Positions 10,266 to 13,642 of a stretch of 13,642 nt of DNA are shown here, piece by piece. The DNA comes from Polyrhizophydium stewartii (Eukaryota > Chytridiomycota > Chytridiomycetes > Rhizophydiales): the NCBI GenBank assembly GCA_027604665.1, contig JADGIZ010000438.1:1-13642 (forward strand), read 5' to 3'. The notes beneath the pieces were generated by a model. That model had not been told where the DNA came from and ran no database searches. It was given only the letters and a program-made list of their open reading frames with translations. Position 1 is the stretch's first letter. The number at the start of each line of letters is the position of its first letter. The translations under genes and the position numbers were made by a program.

Positions 10266-13289
<3,024 letters not shown>

Positions 13290-13434
13290 ACCAATAAACA
13301 GCCTCGCTTCATGCGCAGCAGGGAACTCGTGCTATGCCTCGCCGGCACAAGTTGTTAATGCCCATAAATTTATTAAAACAGTCCAAAGGCCGTTGCATCT
13401 GTTATGGCAAATACGGCATAAGGAAGACGTCTGA
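13290..13434. other. AT-richer spacer between DHX35 and the retroelement fragment
   Basis: These 145 bp hold the DHX35 3' UTR and the junction with the retroelement. The middle is strikingly AT-rich for this window and includes the 10-bp palindrome ATAAATTTAT at 13364-13373. TTTATT at 13369-13374 reads AATAAA on the minus strand. I see no LTR end, tRNA or gene. Confidence 0.6.
13293..13298 (+). terminator. Polyadenylation signal AATAAA of DHX35
   Basis: A canonical AATAAA begins 4 nt after the TGA at 13287-13289. The implied 3' UTR is very short, in line with the compact layout. It also supports the choice of the small last exon over the earlier TAA at 13179-13181. Confidence 0.65.
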
Positions 13435-13642
13435 CGTGGCGAGGCCGCACCGTCCAAGCCGCCCAAGGCCGGTCCAATCGCGCTGCCCTCCAACTATGCC
13501 GATCTCGCCGACGTCTTCAGCAAGGAACTCGCACGCAAGCTTCCGCCGCACCGTCCATACGATCTCGCGATCAAGCCCAAGCCGGACGCCGTGTTGCCGC
13601 ATTTCAAGCCGATCCCGCTCAACCCGCGCGAGTCCAAGGCGT
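13435..13642 (+). mobile_element. Ty3/gypsy retrotransposon pol fragment (start of reverse transcriptase), cut by window edge
   Basis: After an in-frame TGA (13432-13434) the frame is open to the window end (69 codons). It reads YADLADVFSKELARKLPP, then HRPYDLAIKPKPDA, then PIPLNPRESKA. This is the well-known Ty3/gypsy pattern just before the reverse-transcriptase palm (F-S-K-E...LP-H-R-x-Y-D-x-x-I...P-L). No protease, gag or LTR is visible upstream, so the copy is 5'-truncated or begins oddly at this site. The catalytic YxDD motif would lie beyond the edge. Whether the copy is functional cannot be judged. Confidence 0.82.

Noticed and set aside
13402..13602. 66-residue minus-strand frame
   Set aside because: It is antisense to the Ty3/gypsy reverse-transcriptase fragment.

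Overview
This is a GC-rich eukaryotic nuclear window, densely packed with genes that carry many short introns. I could reconstruct 26 introns: 25 of them are 58-99 bp and one is 235 bp. Donors are mostly GTG-type, and a CTGAC branch-point-like motif recurs. Compact genes, tiny introns, almost no intergenic DNA and a Ty3/gypsy fragment suggest a fungus, probably an early-diverging GC-rich (for example zoosporic) lineage. That placement is an inference; nothing here is a taxonomic marker.

Layout. (1) 2-841, plus: the 3' end of an unrecognised low-complexity gene with three alternating pairs of short motifs (SDIF, then [KR]S[ST]xFD). (2) 842-1397: convergent intergenic region with a small 9-bp tandem repeat. 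(3) 1398-8893, minus: a complete HEATR5/Laa1 gene, the large HEAT-repeat accessory protein of AP-1/clathrin traffic, in 13 exons that splice to 2179 residues. (4) 8915-10185, minus: a two-exon gene of 398 residues and unknown function. It lies only 21 nt upstream of the HEATR5 start and in the same frame. (5) 10186-10265: an 80-bp divergent promoter region holding a 9-bp inverted repeat. (6) 10266-13289, plus: a complete DHX35-type DEAH-box RNA helicase gene in 14 exons, 678 residues, with AATAAA just after the stop. (7) 13290-13434: a short AT-richer spacer. (8) 13435-13642: the start of a Ty3/gypsy reverse-transcriptase fragment cut by the window edge.

The two recognisable genes are housekeeping genes from different pathways (endosome/TGN sorting and pre-mRNA splicing), and nothing suggests they work together. 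Exon joins were chosen by hand so that reading frame, intron phase and remembered family similarity all agree. Total coding lengths are exact multiples of three for all three spliced genes. No transcript evidence was available. I did not find a clear, previously undescribed multi-gene system. The most unusual items are the alternating-motif protein, the extreme compaction around the orphan gene, and the splice-signal style.
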